Positions 1 through 5,472 of a stretch of DNA of 5,642 bases are shown here, piece after piece (position 1 is the stretch's first letter; each line of letters opens with the position of its first letter). This DNA is from JBCBKZ01 sp039026975. GTDB taxonomy: Bacteria; Bacteroidota; Bacteroidia; J057. Both the position numbers and the translations under genes were made by a program. Under the pieces are notes generated by a model. The model ran no database searches, was not told the origin of the DNA, and was given only the letters and a program-made list of their open reading frames with translations. Where the stretch lies: contig JBCCLI010000420.1 in assembly GCA_039026975.1 (NCBI GenBank), positions 1 through 5,642 on the forward strand, in the 5' to 3' direction.

Positions 1-300
1 AAGATTTATCATATGTAGAAATAATAATATGTTACGAATGGTTCGGTATTCAGTTTCAAATCATTGGGTATTCTAATGTTTTTGTAGTGGCTTCTTCAGG
101 GATACTTACCTATTCTACATGCAAGGAGAATCGTATATTTCTCATAATTATTAAGCTAAACGAGTAGGTTTTGGATATAAGGAGGTAATTTTAGAATAGA
201 GATGGTTTGGATTTCCTTCAGAAAAATTGAGCTTGTAGAAATTGAGAAAAGCATTTCAGTATCCTTCTAAAGGCACCTATCATACTAACCATTGATCAGC
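1..300. other. Gene-free upstream region
   Basis: Stops are frequent in the frames I read, and no reading frame of useful length or recognisable product crosses this stretch on either strand. It contains a perfect anti-SD match, AAGGAGGT at 179-186. Sixteen bases after it, an ATG opens a 22-codon frame (202-270) that I do not recognise. The heptamer TGTAGAA occurs at 14-20 and 234-240, and its reverse complement at 113-119. No convincing Bacteroidota promoter was found: TTTG at 170-173 lacks a good TAnnTTTG partner. It may be the 5' region of the acetyltransferase gene or decayed coding sequence; the sequence does not decide. Confidence 0.6.
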
Positions 301-585
301 ATGGAAATTGATATTAAGGAAAGAGATAGTAAAGGATTTGCCATAGCCCGTGAAGATGGGATAAAGGCTGGGGTAATGACTTATTCTAATCCGGGAAGTG
401 ATTTTATCATTATAGATCATACAGAGGTAGCGCCTGCCTTTAAAGGAAAAAGTGTGGGCAAGCAGCTCCTTTTTAAGATGGTAGAAATGGCAAGAGAGAA
501 AAATATCAAAATTCTCCCATTATGTCCATTCGCGAATGCGATGTTTAAGAAACTACCTGAAATAGGGGATGTGCTGAGAGCTTAA
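301..585 (+). CDS. Small GNAT-like N-acetyltransferase (YjdJ type)
   Basis: A 94-residue protein resembling the short GCN5-related acetyltransferases of the GNAT_like family (Pfam PF14542), which are about 90-100 residues long and cytosolic. The acceptor is unknown for most members, and none can be inferred here. Seen in the sequence: a central strand (FIIIDHTEVAPAF, about 35-47), then the acetyl-CoA pyrophosphate-binding loop and helix with the shortened motif KGKSVGKQLL (48-57), and the typical C-terminal CPF segment (75-77) followed by FKKLPE. ATG at 301 is preferred over the in-frame TTG at 292, which would add only MIS; neither has a Shine-Dalgarno sequence. The gene stands alone, with a gene-free region on each side and a terminator-like hairpin 73 bases past the stop. 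Family assignment is fairly safe; substrate and role are not. Confidence 0.85.
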   Translation: MEIDIKERDSKGFAIAREDGIKAGVMTYSNPGSDFIIIDHTEVAPAFKGKSVGKQLLFKMVEMAREKNIKILPLCPFANAMFKKLPEIGDVLRA

Positions 586-658
586 CCTGCTGATAACCTG
601 ACCCGCTGGAGCAGCGTATCCGTTTTCCTTCTTATAATATGTATGTTTCAAGTCATTT

Positions 659-692
659 TAGTATTCATTTACCTGAATACTATTTTGTTTTT
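659..692 (+). terminator. Intrinsic terminator after GNAT gene
   Basis: A perfect 9-bp inverted repeat, TAGTATTCA (659-667) and TGAATACTA (674-682), encloses a 6-base loop and is followed at once by TTTTGTTTTT (683-692). This is the stem-then-U-tract layout of a rho-independent terminator on the + strand. The stem is A+T-rich, so efficiency may be modest. It ends the acetyltransferase unit and separates it from the acyltransferase operon. The shorter GC-rich hairpin at 604-616, with a T-run some bases later, could act as an additional site. Confidence 0.6.
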
Positions 693-751
693 GAATTTAT
701 GACTAAGGCAAGAATAGAAAGCCTATTTCTAGCGTTTAATTAGGGTCCTGG

Positions 752-759
752 TATTTTTG
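752..759 (+). promoter_or_regulatory. Possible Bacteroidota -7 promoter box
   Basis: TATTTTTG matches the Bacteroidota housekeeping -7 element TAnnTTTG exactly. A convincing -33 TTTG at the usual distance of about 19-21 bases is missing; the nearest candidates are weak (TTTC around 726, TTTA at 735). If used, transcription would begin near 766, giving the acyltransferase a leader of about 135 bases that includes the hairpin at 839-858. This is a sequence-match guess only. Confidence 0.3.
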
Positions 760-838
760 GGTAGGAAGAAATCCTTGGAGAAGTTGTACGGAAGGATTGA
801 TAGCTTTTCCAAGATTCCCGTATGGCCATGATAGATGG

Positions 839-875
839 AGCAGGTTAATAGTCCTGCTAGTTCCGGCATTTTTTT
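839..875 (+). promoter_or_regulatory. Leader hairpin plus T7 tract before MBOAT gene
   Basis: AGCAGG (839-844) and CCTGCT (853-858) form a perfect 6-bp stem around an 8-base loop. GGA (836-838) and TCC (862-864) can extend it past a 3-base bulge. Seven consecutive T follow at 869-875, ending 25 bases before the MBOAT start codon. The T-run is 10 bases from the main stem, or 4 from the extended one, so this is not a textbook terminator. It could be a weak terminator or attenuator in the operon leader, or chance. Confidence 0.3.
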
Positions 876-900
876 GGTGAGGATACTCTCGTAAAAGGAT

Positions 901-2322
901 ATGATTTTTAACTCGTCTGGATTTCTTCTATTTCTTCCTCTCACCTTTCTAGTGTATTGGGTGATAGGATCCAGGCAAAGAAACCTTCAAAATATCCTTA
1001 TTCTCCTGGCTAGCTACGTATTTTATGGCTGGTGGGATTGGCGGTTTCTCTCACTTATAGGGATCAGTACCCTGGCTGACTTTTTCATAAGCCTGAACCT
1101 ATCTACCAGTGATTCAGCCAGGAAAAGGAAGGGATTACTCTGGCTGAGTTTGCTGCTAAACCTGGGGCTGTTGGGCTTTTTCAAGTACTATAATTTCTTT
1201 GTGGACTCCCTTCAGGCGGCCCTCATACAGTTAGGGATGAACCTACATCCGTGGACATTAGAGATCATTCTTCCTGTAGGAATCTCATTTTATACTTTTC
1301 AGACGCTTTCCTACACCTTAGACATCTATCATAAGAAGATTATCCCCACTAAGGATTTGATCAGTTTTGCTGCTTTTGTAGCCTTTTTCCCTCAGCTGGT
1401 AGCAGGGCCTATTGAAAGGGCTAAACATCTACTCCCCCAATTTGAGCGGGAGAGATATTTCGATCTAGCGGAAGCCATTAGGGGAATTTCCATGATTCTA
1501 TATGGATTTGTGAAAAAAGTGGTTATTGCAGACAGGTTGGCCATATACGTTGATTCTGTCTTTGGGGCAGTAGAGGCCCAAAATTCTCTTTCCCTATCTA
1601 TAGGATTGATTTTTTTCTCTTTACAGATTTATTGTGATTTCTCCGGCTATTCCTTAATAGCTCGCGGTGTTGCCAAACTGTTCGGGTTTGAGATCATGAT
1701 TAACTTTAACAAGCCGTACTTAGCCTCCTCTATTACGCAGTTCTGGAGAAGATGGCATATTTCCCTTTCTACATGGTTTAGGGATTATGTATATATTCCT
1801 TTGGGGGGAAACCGTATATCACTTCCACGTACTTATGTCAATATCTTTCTCGTTTTTCTTCTCAGCGGGCTATGGCATGGTGCTAATTGGACCTTTGTGA
1901 TATGGGGGGCGCTTCATGGGGTGTACCAACTGATCTACCTGAGTTACGCGAAATTAGTAGCATCCCCTAGAAAAGAAAGTTGGGCCAGAACCATAGGGAA
2001 TACCTTACTGGTATATATAGCTGTCTGCTTAGCTTGGGTATTTTTTAGGGTGGATTCCCTACCTGATGCTATGCTATATCTTCAGAAATTAGGAGAGGGA
2101 ACCCTTCCCACTAACCTTATGCAATTATCAGCAGAGAAAGGACCTTTTAATCTTTTCCTGAGTGTAGTGGGAATAGGTATCCTACTAGCCTCCTATTTGC
2201 TTCCAGATCAGCTGAAGTTTAGGAAGCCTATTCAGCATGTCCTTTTTGCAAGTATAAGTATCATCATTATCATCACCTTAGGTATCAATGGAGAACCGAC
2301 CTTTATTTACTTCCAGTTTTAG
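901..2322 (+). CDS. MBOAT O-acyltransferase, AlgI/DltB-like
   Basis: A polytopic inner-membrane acyltransferase of the MBOAT family that, by analogy with AlgI and DltB, would pass an acyl (often acetyl) group across the membrane for attachment to an extracytoplasmic acceptor. Seen in the 473 residues: the family-typical N-terminus MIFNSSGFLLFLPL; many hydrophobic helices; LPVGISFYTFQTLSY (124-138); FFPQLVAGPIERAKHLLPQF (162-181); YCDFSGYS (244-251); FWRRWHISLSTWFRDYVYIP (281-300) with His286; and LSGLWHGANWTFVIWGALHG (321-340) with His326, matching the invariant MBOAT catalytic histidine. The C-terminus ends in the characteristic FIYFQF. Length is normal for the family. ATG at 901 is the first possible start because a TAA lies in frame at 892-894; a weak AAAGGA precedes it closely. 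Its last 35 bases overlap the next gene. The acceptor molecule is unknown. Confidence 0.95.
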   Translation: MIFNSSGFLLFLPLTFLVYWVIGSRQRNLQNILILLASYVFYGWWDWRFLSLIGISTLADFFISLNLSTSDSARKRKGLLWLSLLLNLGLLGFFKYYNFFVDSLQAALIQLGMNLHPWTLEIILPVGISFYTFQTLSYTLDIYHKKIIPTKDLISFAAFVAFFPQLVAGPIERAKHLLPQFERERYFDLAEAIRGISMILYGFVKKVVIADRLAIYVDSVFGAVEAQNSLSLSIGLIFFSLQIYCDFSGYSLIARGVAKLFGFEIMINFNKPYLASSITQFWRRWHISLSTWFRDYVYIPLGGNRISLPRTYVNIFLVFLLSGLWHGANWTFVIWGALHGVYQLIYLSYAKLVASPRKESWARTIGNTLLVYIAVCLAWVFFRVDSLPDAMLYLQKLGEGTLPTNLMQLSAEKGPFNLFLSVVGIGILLASYLLPDQLKFRKPIQHVLFASISIIIIITLGINGEPTFIYFQF

Positions 2323-3229
2323 GGGCTTAGCTACCTATTTGCTCCTCATTTGCCTAATTTTGATGGGGGTAGGCTTAGGAATAAATGGGCTTTTCGAGAG
2401 CCAGATTATTTATGCCCCCAGCATTAGTGGTGCAGCTAAGGTAAACCGGATGCTAACGATCCATGAACCTACGGAAATTCCTATCCTGGGATCATCAAGG
2501 GCTGAATGCAGTTACCAGCCGTCTATACTGGGCCCTTCCTACTATAATTATGGGATTCCTGGTTCTGACGCTAATGTGTGGTTATTTTTTCTGGAGAAAG
2601 AACTAGAGAAGGAAAGGCAGACTCCCATTTTGATCAACTTTGACATAAAGGGATTTACCAGGAGCATAGGAGATGAAGGAAACTACATTCCCAATTTCCC
2701 GGCAACCCTTCCCGTCCTGAAAGAAAAAGCTAACTCCTGGTACTATGTTCCCTTTGTGAAATACTTTGGCTGGTATGAGTCTTATGTGAAGTATTACTTG
2801 AATGAGAAAAGTGCGTTTACCAAGTATATAGATAGAGGGGCCTCTAATGAGAAAAACGTATTAACACCTGAGCAGTTTGATCGCTTGGTAGCCAAGAGGA
2901 AGCAGACTAGAGCTAAGTTCACCTATGAGAAGGAACTCGTTAATAAGTTTCATACCCTCCTCTCTGGTACAGAGAGACAGATATACCTGGTCATAGCACC
3001 CTATCATTCTTCCTACTTCGAGTTATTTCTAAACCCTGAGGAGCTGCAAGACTACCTAAATAAGCTCTTCCGCTTTGAAAATGTAAAGGTATTTGACTTG
3101 AGATATACTGCCATAGATGAGGAGGAGTTTTTTAACACTACTCACCTTAACTATAAAGGAGCAGTTCGCTTTTCCCAGGAAGTAAAACAACTGATAGCAG
3201 CCTCAGAAGGTAAAAATCTAATCCGCTAA
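2288..3229 (+). CDS. Membrane-anchored SGNH-like acylation partner
   Basis: A 313-residue protein with one N-terminal hydrophobic anchor (about 13-34) and an extracytoplasmic domain resembling the SGNH-hydrolase-like partners of MBOAT proteins (DltD, AlgJ/AlgX type). These finish the acyl transfer to the external acceptor. Seen: block I PILGSSRAE (65-73), with Ser70 as the expected nucleophile; YNYGIPGSD (86-94), matching the NxG block with Asn87 and Gly89; a strand QIYLVIAPYH (231-240); and the C-terminal NTTHLNYKGA (283-292), where His286 is the expected catalytic His. The position three residues before that His, normally Asp in DxxH, is Asn283. ATG at 2288 lies inside the MBOAT gene, giving a 35-base overlap and hence probable translational coupling. 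The gene ends with tandem stops TAATAG. Overall sequence is divergent, so the family call rests on motifs plus context. Confidence 0.82.
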   Translation: MENRPLFTSSFRGLATYLLLICLILMGVGLGINGLFESQIIYAPSISGAAKVNRMLTIHEPTEIPILGSSRAECSYQPSILGPSYYNYGIPGSDANVWLFFLEKELEKERQTPILINFDIKGFTRSIGDEGNYIPNFPATLPVLKEKANSWYYVPFVKYFGWYESYVKYYLNEKSAFTKYIDRGASNEKNVLTPEQFDRLVAKRKQTRAKFTYEKELVNKFHTLLSGTERQIYLVIAPYHSSYFELFLNPEELQDYLNKLFRFENVKVFDLRYTAIDEEEFFNTTHLNYKGAVRFSQEVKQLIAASEGKNLIR

Positions 3230-3260
3230 TAGGTATAGCTACCCTGAGAGGGCTTACATT

Positions 3261-3279
3261 TTACCTGCTAAGTAGGTAA
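3261..3279. repeat. 19-bp near-perfect dyad, possible operator
   Basis: TTACCTGCTAAGTAGGTAA is symmetric about its central A: eight of nine base pairs match and the ninth is G/T. It ends 31 bases before the DUF1295 start codon and lies 31 bases past the SGNH stop. As RNA it would form a 6-bp stem with a 7-base loop but has no following T-run, so it does not look like a terminator. The form suits a homodimeric DNA-binding protein; which one is unknown. Confidence 0.4.
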
Positions 3280-3301
3280 TTCTCCCAGAACTATTTAGCT
3301 T

Positions 3302-3307
3302 AGAAGG
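3302..3307 (+). promoter_or_regulatory. Shine-Dalgarno-like site of DUF1295 gene
   Basis: AGAAGG lies only three bases before the ATG at 3311. The spacing is shorter than usual, but this is a clearer purine-rich match than at the other starts in the window. It supports ATG 3311 as the start. Confidence 0.4.
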
Positions 3308-3310
3308 AAG

Positions 3311-4201
3311 ATGAGTCAACGGCAAATCATTTTCAGCCTTTTTACAGTCCTGATAGTGGCTTTCCTGCTAGGGCTAGCAGCTTCTCAGCATGGACAGCAA
3401 GTGGCTGGTGTCCCCATTTTTCTCATATGTGTAGGAGTTGCTTTTATGGTAAATGGGCTGGCCTTTATTCCTGCCTACTTATTACAGACAGAAAAATTCT
3501 ATGACCTGATAGGAAGTGGAACGTTCCTCAGTATGGTCATATTGGCAGTAAGTTTAAGTGAGCAGGTAGACATACGCGCTACCCTGGTATCCTTACTAGT
3601 GAGTATATGGACGATAAGGTTGGGGGGCTTTTTATATATGAGAATAAAAAAGGCAGGTAAGGATGAAAGGTTTGATACCATAACACCAAATCCACTTAGG
3701 TTCTTGAACGCATGGGCGCTTCAAGCCTTATGGGCTGTCTTTACAGCAGCACCTGCCTTGATAGTCATTACAGCTGATAAGAGGGTAGAGGCTGATGTCT
3801 TTCTTTTCGTTGGACTATTAGTTTGGGTAGCAGGTTTCAGCTTAGAAGTGGTAGCTGACCGTCAAAAACGTAAATTTAGAGCTGCCCCTGCTAATCAAGA
3901 TAGGTTTATTCAATCAGGCCTTTGGGCACATAGCAGGCATCCTAATTATCTGGGAGAAATCCTACTATGGGTAGGGATAACCCTTATGGCTCTGCCTGTA
4001 TTCAGCGGGTGGCAGTGGGTAAGTCTGCTATCACCCGTTTTTGTATGGCTGTTACTTACAAGGGTAAGTGGTATCCCTATGCTGGAACGCAAAGCAGACA
4101 AGAAATGGGGAGGAAAGCCAGACTATGAACGCTACAAGCTACATACTCCTGTGTTACTACCATGGATTCAAAAAAAGAAAACAGCTGATACCACCTATTA
4201 A
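3311..4201 (+). CDS. DUF1295 polytopic membrane protein (steroid reductase/ICMT-like)
   Basis: A 296-residue integral membrane protein of the DUF1295 family (Pfam PF06966), related in fold to 3-oxo-5-alpha-steroid 4-dehydrogenases and isoprenylcysteine carboxyl methyltransferases. Bacterial members are mostly uncharacterised; a lipid-like enoyl reduction or a methyl transfer is possible by superfamily, not shown here. Seen: about eight hydrophobic segments; FYDLIGSGTF (63-72); IRLGGFLYMRIKKAGKDERF (102-121), a family signature; EVVADRQKRKF (179-189); SGLWAHSRHPNYLGE (202-216), the nucleotide-cofactor motif shared across the superfamily; and SGIPMLERKADKKWGG (253-268) followed by DYERYKLHTPVLLP. 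These motifs are intact and length is normal, so the enzyme is probably active. It starts 81 bases after the SGNH gene on the same strand, so co-transcription is possible, but the spacer holds a dyad that may give it its own control. Tandem stops TAATAA close it. Confidence 0.88.
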   Translation: MSQRQIIFSLFTVLIVAFLLGLAASQHGQQVAGVPIFLICVGVAFMVNGLAFIPAYLLQTEKFYDLIGSGTFLSMVILAVSLSEQVDIRATLVSLLVSIWTIRLGGFLYMRIKKAGKDERFDTITPNPLRFLNAWALQALWAVFTAAPALIVITADKRVEADVFLFVGLLVWVAGFSLEVVADRQKRKFRAAPANQDRFIQSGLWAHSRHPNYLGEILLWVGITLMALPVFSGWQWVSLLSPVFVWLLLTRVSGIPMLERKADKKWGGKPDYERYKLHTPVLLPWIQKKKTADTTY

Positions 4202-4292
4202 TAAAAAGGAGGTCTTTTAGAGGAGAGAATATAGAAGCTTCCTTCTGTCAGGATGATTCCATCTTGATGGTAGTTACCTTAGTAAAAGTAAA

Positions 4293-5396
4293 GTGAAGTT
4301 ATCTGTCCTCCAGTTAATTTATTTTCTTGCTATCCTTCAGGGGCTTGCTATCTGTGCCTTACTGGCTTTATCCAGGTATTTTAGGAGCAAACCCAATTTT
4401 TACCTGGCCCTTTCCTTTGGGACTGTTGCGGTGACGGGGTTGATCTATTGGTTTATAGCATATGGGTATGAACCGGTGTACATGACCATCCTCAACAATA
4501 TCATGTGGGAATACCTATTTCCTGTTCCCTTTCTCATGTACTGCCTACATGCTACTAAGCACCCTCAGAAGGATCTTCCCCTATGGAATCTCCTCTACCT
4601 GCCTTTTTTCATTACCCTTGTTATTAATTTAGTAGTTGACCTGGACCAGCAGGCACATCTCTATACCATCCTTAAGCCAGAGGATGAGGTCTGGCTAGAC
4701 ACATACTTTTACTGGGAAGATATAGGAACGCTCGTTTTTGCCCTGTCTCTTTTTATGTATGCCTTTTCCATTATCTGGGTAGTTAGGGGGACTCCTGCTT
4801 TTAAATGGCCTATGCAGGTTTGGATGATGAGCATGGCCATCATTTTATTCTGGGTGCTTAGCTGGTTAGCTAATGCTATTTGGGGCGTAGACTTGGTAAA
4901 CTATCTGTGGGCCTCCCTAAACCTACTGTTCTTCTGGATAAACATAAAAGGGATCAGCCAATTTAAGTTGGCAGAGGACAGATTTGAAATTCGGACCAAG
5001 CAGGCAGAGCAGATCCAGAATGTGAATAGGCAGGGTATACTCTCAGCAGAAGGCTGCGAGAATCCCTATTTTGAAAGACTGGAAAAGATGATGCGAACAG
5101 GAAAGCTGTTCAGAGATCCCGGCCTGAACAGGGAATTAGTGGCTGATCGTCTGGGGATTAGCACGGGATATCTATCTCAGGTAGTCAGTAATTGTACAGA
5201 TCACAATTTCTCTGAGTATATTAATGCCTACCGGGTGGCAGAAGTGAAAGACCTACTGGAAAATCCTGACTTTTCCCAATACAGTTTATTGGCCATAGGC
5301 CTGGAAGCAGGCTTTAATGCTAAGTCCACCTATTTCTCTGTCTTCAAAAAAATAGCGGGAATGACCCCTAGTGAATACAAAAAATCCCTCGGTTAA
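4293..5396 (+). CDS. Membrane-tethered AraC-family transcriptional regulator
   Basis: A 367-residue regulator. Its N-terminal half has about seven predicted membrane helices (near 5-27, 36-57, 70-86, 97-115, 143-165, 173-195, 201-218). A charged linker (about 224-245, possibly coiled-coil) leads to a C-terminal AraC-type double helix-turn-helix domain. The first HTH is NRELVADRLGISTGYLSQVV (279-298). The second spans about 331-364, with LLAIGLEAGFNAKSTYFSVF (332-351) and the family-typical KKIAGMTPSEYKK. Seven helices would place the HTH in the cytoplasm, so the membrane part probably senses an envelope or lipid signal; the ligand is unknown. The start is GTG at 4293: an in-frame TGA lies at 4254-4256, the first internal Met is residue 64, and the resulting N-terminus is natural. 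There is no clear Shine-Dalgarno sequence. A 9-codon frame overlaps the start. It ends with tandem stops TAATAA. Confidence 0.9.
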   Translation: MKLSVLQLIYFLAILQGLAICALLALSRYFRSKPNFYLALSFGTVAVTGLIYWFIAYGYEPVYMTILNNIMWEYLFPVPFLMYCLHATKHPQKDLPLWNLLYLPFFITLVINLVVDLDQQAHLYTILKPEDEVWLDTYFYWEDIGTLVFALSLFMYAFSIIWVVRGTPAFKWPMQVWMMSMAIILFWVLSWLANAIWGVDLVNYLWASLNLLFFWINIKGISQFKLAEDRFEIRTKQAEQIQNVNRQGILSAEGCENPYFERLEKMMRTGKLFRDPGLNRELVADRLGISTGYLSQVVSNCTDHNFSEYINAYRVAEVKDLLENPDFSQYSLLAIGLEAGFNAKSTYFSVFKKIAGMTPSEYKKSLG

Positions 5397-5442
5397 TAAA
5401 TTTGGACTTCCATTCTGAGCATTTGAGACCCACTTTTTAGGC

Positions 5443-5464
5443 TTTTCCCGTAACTGTGGGAAAA
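5443..5464. repeat. Inverted repeat TTTTCCC/GGGAAAA before exported protein
   Basis: TTTTCCC (5443-5449) and GGGAAAA (5458-5464) are perfect 7-base complements around an 8-base spacer; the adjacent G/T pair may extend the stem. It ends eight bases before the ATG at 5473. No T-run follows it on the + strand, so it is not a good terminator for the regulator gene. It could be an operator, or an mRNA hairpin beside the start codon. Confidence 0.4.
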
Positions 5465-5472
5465 ACCATTAT

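Larger units (their letters stand above)
586..900. other. Gene-poor intergenic region with hairpins
   Basis: No supported gene lies in these 315 bases. A 71-codon minus-strand frame (729-944) and a start-less plus-strand frame (733-828) have no recognisable product. The stretch holds a short GC-rich hairpin with stem CGCTG and loop GAG at 604-616, the terminator listed separately at 659-692, an AATCCTT/AAGGATT inverted repeat (770-776 and 792-798), and a 6-bp hairpin at 839-858 upstream of a run of seven T. It appears to combine the 3' end of the acetyltransferase transcript with the promoter and leader of the acyltransferase operon. Confidence 0.6.

Noticed and set aside
1..12. Possible divergent gene starting with minus-strand ATG at 12-10
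   Set aside because: Only four codons are inside the window, which is not enough to support a gene.
45..73. Direct repeat GGTATTC at 45-51 and 67-73, 22 bases apart
   Set aside because: The two-helical-turn spacing is suggestive of a regulator site, but a 7-base repeat is expected by chance in a stretch of about 290 bases and no gene or promoter is tied to it.
733..828. Plus-strand frame with coding-like residues (LVFLGRKKSLEKLYGRIDSF)
   Set aside because: It has no ATG, is only 31 codons long, and matches nothing I know. It could be a gene remnant, but nothing supports that.
729..944. 71-codon minus-strand frame across the intergenic gap and the MBOAT 5' end
   Set aside because: It begins with GTG inside the MBOAT coding sequence, has no recognisable domain or signal, and opposes all neighbours. 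I treat it as a chance open frame.
3242..3252. CCCT/AGGG mini-hairpin after the SGNH stop as a terminator
   Set aside because: A 4-bp stem with no U-tract cannot support an intrinsic terminator.
3499..3681. 60-codon minus-strand frame within the DUF1295 gene
   Set aside because: It lies wholly inside a gene with strong family motifs and has no recognisable product.
4204..4218. AAAAG/CTTTT hairpin after the DUF1295 stop as a terminator
   Set aside because: The stem is only five A+T-rich base pairs and no T-run follows outside it.
4231..4248. AGAAG-CTTC-CTTCT hairpin in the spacer before the regulator
   Set aside because: It is short, with a 4-base loop, no T-run and no link to the start codon; likely incidental.
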